Both the position numbers and the translations under genes were made by a program. From Ornithinibacillus californiensis (GTDB taxonomy: Bacteria > Bacillota > Bacilli > Bacillales > Amphibacillaceae), in NCBI RefSeq assembly GCF_001038485.1, contig NZ_LDUE01000021.1:1-64000 (forward strand): a stretch of 64,000 bases of DNA. Direction: 5' to 3'. The notes beneath the pieces were generated by a model. That model was not told the origin of the DNA. It saw only the letters and a program-made list of their open reading frames with translations, and did not search any database. How positions within the stretch are numbered: the first letter of the stretch is position 1; the number at the start of each line of letters is the position of its first letter. This document shows, in pieces, positions 61,273 through 64,000 of the stretch.

Positions 61273-61872
61273 TTATAGTTTTTTTATTAAAAGCGTAATA
61301 TAATTTTCTATTTCGTCTAATGCCTTTTGATAGGTTGGTAAATCTCCCCCGAAAGGATCGGAGATGTCATAATTGATTAGACTACTTTCTAATTGAATTA
61401 TTCTCTCTATATCAGGTTTTAAGTGTTCTCTAATATTCTCTTCTAGCTGGGCATTATTTAACTTATGTTGATGCTCCGCCATGAATGTCGATCGTTTTAA
61501 TTCGTAGTCCGCATAAAGTGATTTTAATTCATTCCACACTTTCTTATCGGAATCAGAGACGAATTCTTTTAATGTAAAATACTTGTCCTGAAAATTTGGA
61601 TATTGCATCATCAGTGACTGCTTGTGTCCAGTCGTCATCGTTAATACAGCATCCGCCCAGTTTAGTAATTTTTCATCAACTGGCTGAGAATGATGGTCCA
61701 GGCTAATGCCCTTCTTCTCTAATGCAACCACGGCATGTTGAGAAGCACGTTGATTTTTCGCAGCAAAAATCCCTGCAGATTTTACCTCAGCATGTGGCAT
61801 CTTACTTTTTAATAAAGCTTCTGCCATCGGGCTGCGGCAGGTATTACCCGTACATACGAACAAAATCTTCAT
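61273..61872 (-). CDS. ywlE: Protein-arginine-phosphate phosphatase YwlE, with extended C-terminal half
   Basis: About 199 residues; ATG 61872 gives the normal opening MKILFVCTGNTCRSPMAEAL with the CTGNTCRS loop and the Thr that favours phosphoarginine. The general-acid motif DISDPFGGDLPTY is intact. B. subtilis YwlE is about 150 residues; here a helical, charged insertion of roughly 45-50 residues (about 105-150) precedes that motif. It should oppose the McsB arginine kinase. Confidence 0.88.
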   Translation of the reverse strand: MKILFVCTGNTCRSPMAEALLKSKMPHAEVKSAGIFAAKNQRASQHAVVALEKKGISLDHHSQPVDEKLLNWADAVLTMTTGHKQSLMMQYPNFQDKYFTLKEFVSDSDKKVWNELKSLYADYELKRSTFMAEHQHKLNNAQLEENIREHLKPDIERIIQLESSLINYDISDPFGGDLPTYQKALDEIENYITLLIKKL

Positions 61873-61896
61873 GAATGAACCTCCAATTCCAGGCAA

Positions 61897-62244
61897 TCTA
61901 TTCTAACTAAAATATAACACAGAATAATCTTAGTTGATAGAAAAACTGTATTGTTCCTCGATAATCGATTAAGCGAATGATAAATGAACATTTCGAATCA
62001 CGAAACAAAACCATTATATGACAAAATACCTAGTTAAAAGTTATTAAATTGTCTAAATTGATATAAATTTATAGAAATTCTCCGCCATTAGTATTACTAT
62101 AGACATAATAAATTAAAATACCTAAGTTACCAATTTACTAATTTTATAAATTTTGATTCATTTAACCTCACATAACTCGGTAATTTCTTTATACAATATA
62201 AAGAAGTCTCATTTAGGTATTATCCTTTGGGAGGGGAATAATTT
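61897..62244. other. Divergent intergenic region between ywlE and the DUF2187 gene
   Basis: An AT-rich stretch of about 350 bp; contains the RBS GGGAGGGG (about 62230) of the downstream gene. No other structure supported. Confidence 0.4.
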
Positions 62245-62439
62245 ATGAACAAAACTGAAACAGCAAACGTAGGGGACATGGTACTTTTTGACAGACGTAA
62301 CGGGCAGTACGAAGGAAAAGTATTTCAAGTGAGAGAAAATAGCGTTTTAGTAGAATTATCAAAGGATGCAGCTAAGATTTTAGGTTATGAAATGCCTAAT
62401 ACGGTAGTGAGACACGGTCGATATAGTATAATTTCGTAA
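62245..62439 (+). CDS. DUF2187 (YkvS-like) small protein
   Basis: A 64-residue protein with a KOW-like beta-barrel feel: VGDMVLFDRRNGQYEGKVFQVRENSVLVEL. It has a good RBS. Typical small conserved protein of Bacillaceae; function unknown. It is followed by a hairpin repeat. Confidence 0.8.
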   Translation: MNKTETANVGDMVLFDRRNGQYEGKVFQVRENSVLVELSKDAAKILGYEMPNTVVRHGRYSIIS

Positions 62440-62455
62440 TATCATTAGTGTAAAA

Positions 62456-62518
62456 GGGGTCTGTCCCCTAAAATACAAACATCGTTTAGACTCGTTTGTT
62501 TTTTAGGGGACAGACCCC
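62456..62518. repeat. GGGGACAGACCCC-type hairpin repeat
   Basis: GGGGTCTGTCCCCTAAAA and TTTTAGGGGACAGACCCC form a long stem around a short loop. It resembles the hairpins at 353-1910 and 3195-3256 in design but differs in arm sequence, and it may also act as a terminator between the convergent DUF2187 gene and mntP. Confidence 0.8.
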
Positions 62519-62545
62519 TCTAACGTTCCATATGTAGAGGAAGTA

Positions 62546-63082
62546 CTAGAATATTATATAAAGACCAAATCCACATAAGATACTGCCGCCTAATATTTCA
62601 CTATACGCCCCTAGAAATCCATGTACTTTTCTTCCGATTAACATACCAGCCCAGGTGAGGACCATACTGGACGCACCAAATAATAAAATGGTTAGGACCG
62701 TTTTCGCACCGGAAAGCCCAAGACTTAACCCAACAGAAAAGCTATCAATACTGACACTTAGTGCAAAAATCACCAATCCAAAACCTACAGTCTGTACAAC
62801 TCTTCCCGCTTCATGATTAAATGCGGAAAACAACATATGTGCACCGATACCAAATAGTAAAAGTCCACCTGCTAATGTTGTCCAATCCCCGATTTGCTCT
62901 GATATTAACTTTCCCGTCAAGATTCCTATCAATGGCATGATGATATGAAATACCCCAATCACTATCCCTATTGTTGCAATTCGTTTTAACCTAATCTCCT
63001 GCATTCCCAAGCCAAGGCTTACTGAAAATGCGTCCATTCCTATTGCTATTGCCATTATTAAAATCGAAATAAATTCTCCCAT
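62546..63082 (-). CDS. mntP: Manganese efflux pump MntP
   Basis: A 178-residue six-helix protein with both conserved acidic motifs (GMDAFSVSLGLG and SIDSFSVGLSLG). Exports Mn2+. Lies between ywlC and ywlE as ywlD in B. subtilis. The upstream region is filled by array 7; no yybP-ykoY-type manganese riboswitch is seen. Confidence 0.93.
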   Translation of the reverse strand: MGEFISILIMAIAIGMDAFSVSLGLGMQEIRLKRIATIGIVIGVFHIIMPLIGILTGKLISEQIGDWTTLAGGLLLFGIGAHMLFSAFNHEAGRVVQTVGFGLVIFALSVSIDSFSVGLSLGLSGAKTVLTILLFGASSMVLTWAGMLIGRKVHGFLGAYSEILGGSILCGFGLYIIF

Positions 63083-63175
63083 GTATTATCCCCCTTGGAC
63101 ATGCTACTACACTATATGCTTGTCCTTGGGGGATTATGATTGTGGATAGTAGTTGAAGGTTGGGAGCTTTCTTTC

Positions 63176-63387
63176 GGTTGGAGTTTTTCCAGAACGGTTG
63201 ATGATTGTTCTCTTTTGGTTGATATTTCCCCATTATGGTTGATGTTCGCTCTCTTTTGGTTGATAATTCCCCACAACGGTTGATGTTTACCCTTTTCCGG
63301 TTGATAATTCTCCAAAACGGTTGATACTTGCTCTCCTTCGGTTGATAATTCCCCAATAACGGGTGACGACCACTCATCTCTAGTTGA
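63176..63387 (+). repeat. GGTTGAT array 7 (about 11 units, strict 20/21 alternation)
   Basis: GGTTGAT begins at 63196, 63217, 63237, 63258, 63278, 63299, 63319 and 63340, with variants at 63176, 63361 and 63381. The steps alternate 21, 20, 21, 20, so the repeat unit is a 41-bp dimer. A-rich and T-rich pre-bases alternate with it. It lies between ywlC and mntP. Confidence 0.93.
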
Positions 63388-63397
63388 TAGTTCCTCA

Positions 63398-63425
63398 CAA
63401 AAAAAGGGCAACCACGATGGTTACC
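63398..63425 (-). terminator. ywlC terminator
   Basis: GGTAACCATC / GTGGTTGCC stem followed by TTTTTTTG on the minus strand; it overlaps the stop codon region. Confidence 0.82.
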
Positions 63426-64000
63426 TCTCCACATATCTGCTTGCTGCTTTACGCAATCGGTTCATAATTGCCTGTCCAATTCCGATTTCCTGATACGTAT
63501 CACAAAGAATGATATCCACATCCTCTTGCCTGAATCTTCTTAGGCCATCATATAGATTGGCTGCAACTTCTTCCGGCGACTCTCCTAATGAAATTGCTTC
63601 TGAAACATTTAGCTTTTCAAGTGTGTTTCGATTAGCAAGCACCCCAACTCGCTTACCTTCAGCTACCAATTCATCGTGTACAGCTTGCATTCGTTCACTG
63701 CCCCCCTGGATTAACCACATCGGTACCTCCGGAGCGTAATGCTTATATTTCATACCTGGTGCTTTAGGTTTTTCTTTACTTTCTGCATGCTCAAGCGCTG
63801 GATCAATCATCACCTTACCAACAACTTCTTCCAATTCTTCCTTCGAGATTCCACCTGGTCTTAGGATAACCGGAATATCCTGTGTACAATCGATAACGGT
63901 TGATTCTACACCAACCCCAGTTGGACCGCCATCTACCACACCGGCAATTTTCCCGTTAAGATCCTCCCAAACATGGCCGGCTGTTGTCGGACTTGGCTTT
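63421..64000 (-). CDS. ywlC: L-threonylcarbamoyladenylate synthase (Sua5/TsaC/YwlC), 3' part
   Basis: Partial: the reading frame runs off the right edge. Visible parts are the end of the YrdC domain (KPSPTTAGHVWEDLNGKIAG, VVDGGPTGVGVESTVIDC, ILRPGGISKEELEE) and the C-terminal Sua5 domain (APGMKYKHYAPEVPMWLI ...). The enzyme makes threonylcarbamoyl-AMP for tRNA t6A. The Met near 63939 is internal, not the start. Confidence 0.95.
   Translation of the reverse strand, partial: KPSPTTAGHVWEDLNGKIAGVVDGGPTGVGVESTVIDCTQDIPVILRPGGISKEELEEVVGKVMIDPALEHAESKEKPKAPGMKYKHYAPEVPMWLIQGGSERMQAVHDELVAEGKRVGVLANRNTLEKLNVSEAISLGESPEEVAANLYDGLRRFRQEDVDIILCDTYQEIGIGQAIMNRLRKAASRYVER

Noticed and set aside
63083-63175. 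Manganese riboswitch (yybP-ykoY) before mntP
   Set aside because: The leader is about 90 bp before array 7 begins and shows no recognisable aptamer core.

Overview
The window looks like a chromosomal segment of a low-GC, endospore-forming, flagellated member of the Bacillaceae. It carries spoIID, spoIIQ, spoIIID, mbl, flhO/flhP, murA, a complete F1Fo ATP synthase operon, upp, glyA, rpiB, ywlE, mntP and the 3' part of ywlC. These follow the backbone order I know from Bacillus subtilis (ywlC to fabZ), nearly all on the minus strand. I cannot name the species. The ATP synthase c subunit has the ordinary GxGxG helix rather than the alanine-rich version of obligate alkaliphiles.

Layout. 1-3300: an IS3-family (IS150-like) element inserted in a dispersed hairpin repeat, a glycerophosphodiesterase with a tiny membrane protein, and a small lipoprotein. 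3316-7192: a Vpr-like secreted subtilase and a c-subunit-like membrane protein. 7546-15996: the two halves of a YjjP/YjjB (ThrE-type) exporter, separated by an ECF sigma factor / membrane protein / ABC transporter module and a PAS-GGDEF-EAL protein. 16328-29965: a CNNM/CorC transporter, a YjfB motility protein, fabZ, an EpuA-like protein, flhP-flhO-mbl, a NERD-domain protein, spoIIID, an AimR-like receptor with a candidate peptide gene, spoIIQ and spoIID. 30162-41515: a retropepsin-like pair, then a dppABCDE-ykfABCD murein-peptide uptake and recycling operon with an extra class A beta-lactamase-fold gene. 42032-52281: murA, ywmB, DUF1146 gene and the atp operon. 53001-64000: a second subtilase, mnaA, upp, glyA, ywlG, rpiB, a chemoreceptor, ywlE, a DUF2187 gene, mntP and partial ywlC.

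The most unusual feature is a family of seven intergenic arrays built on the heptamer GGTTGAT repeated every 20-21 bp. The base runs before successive heptamers alternate (A-rich, then T-rich), so the true unit is a dimer of about 41 bp. The arrays lie beside accessory genes and at junctions where genes interrupt the backbone. Other points: a chromosomal AimR-like receptor without the N-terminal DNA-binding part, next to a secreted-peptide gene; an in-frame TGA at codon 4 of atpD; a roughly 240-bp dispersed repeat with covarying ends, one copy inside the atp operon between atpA and atpG; a 53-bp tandem repeat between upp and glyA; and a retropepsin-like protein with an apparently deleted active-site loop.

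Functionally, the dpp/ykf operon imports cell-wall peptides and trims them (DppA, YkfA, YkfB, YkfC). The spo genes serve engulfment and mother-cell gene expression. mbl and flhO/flhP serve cell shape and flagellar rod assembly. The rest is housekeeping energy and nucleotide metabolism.
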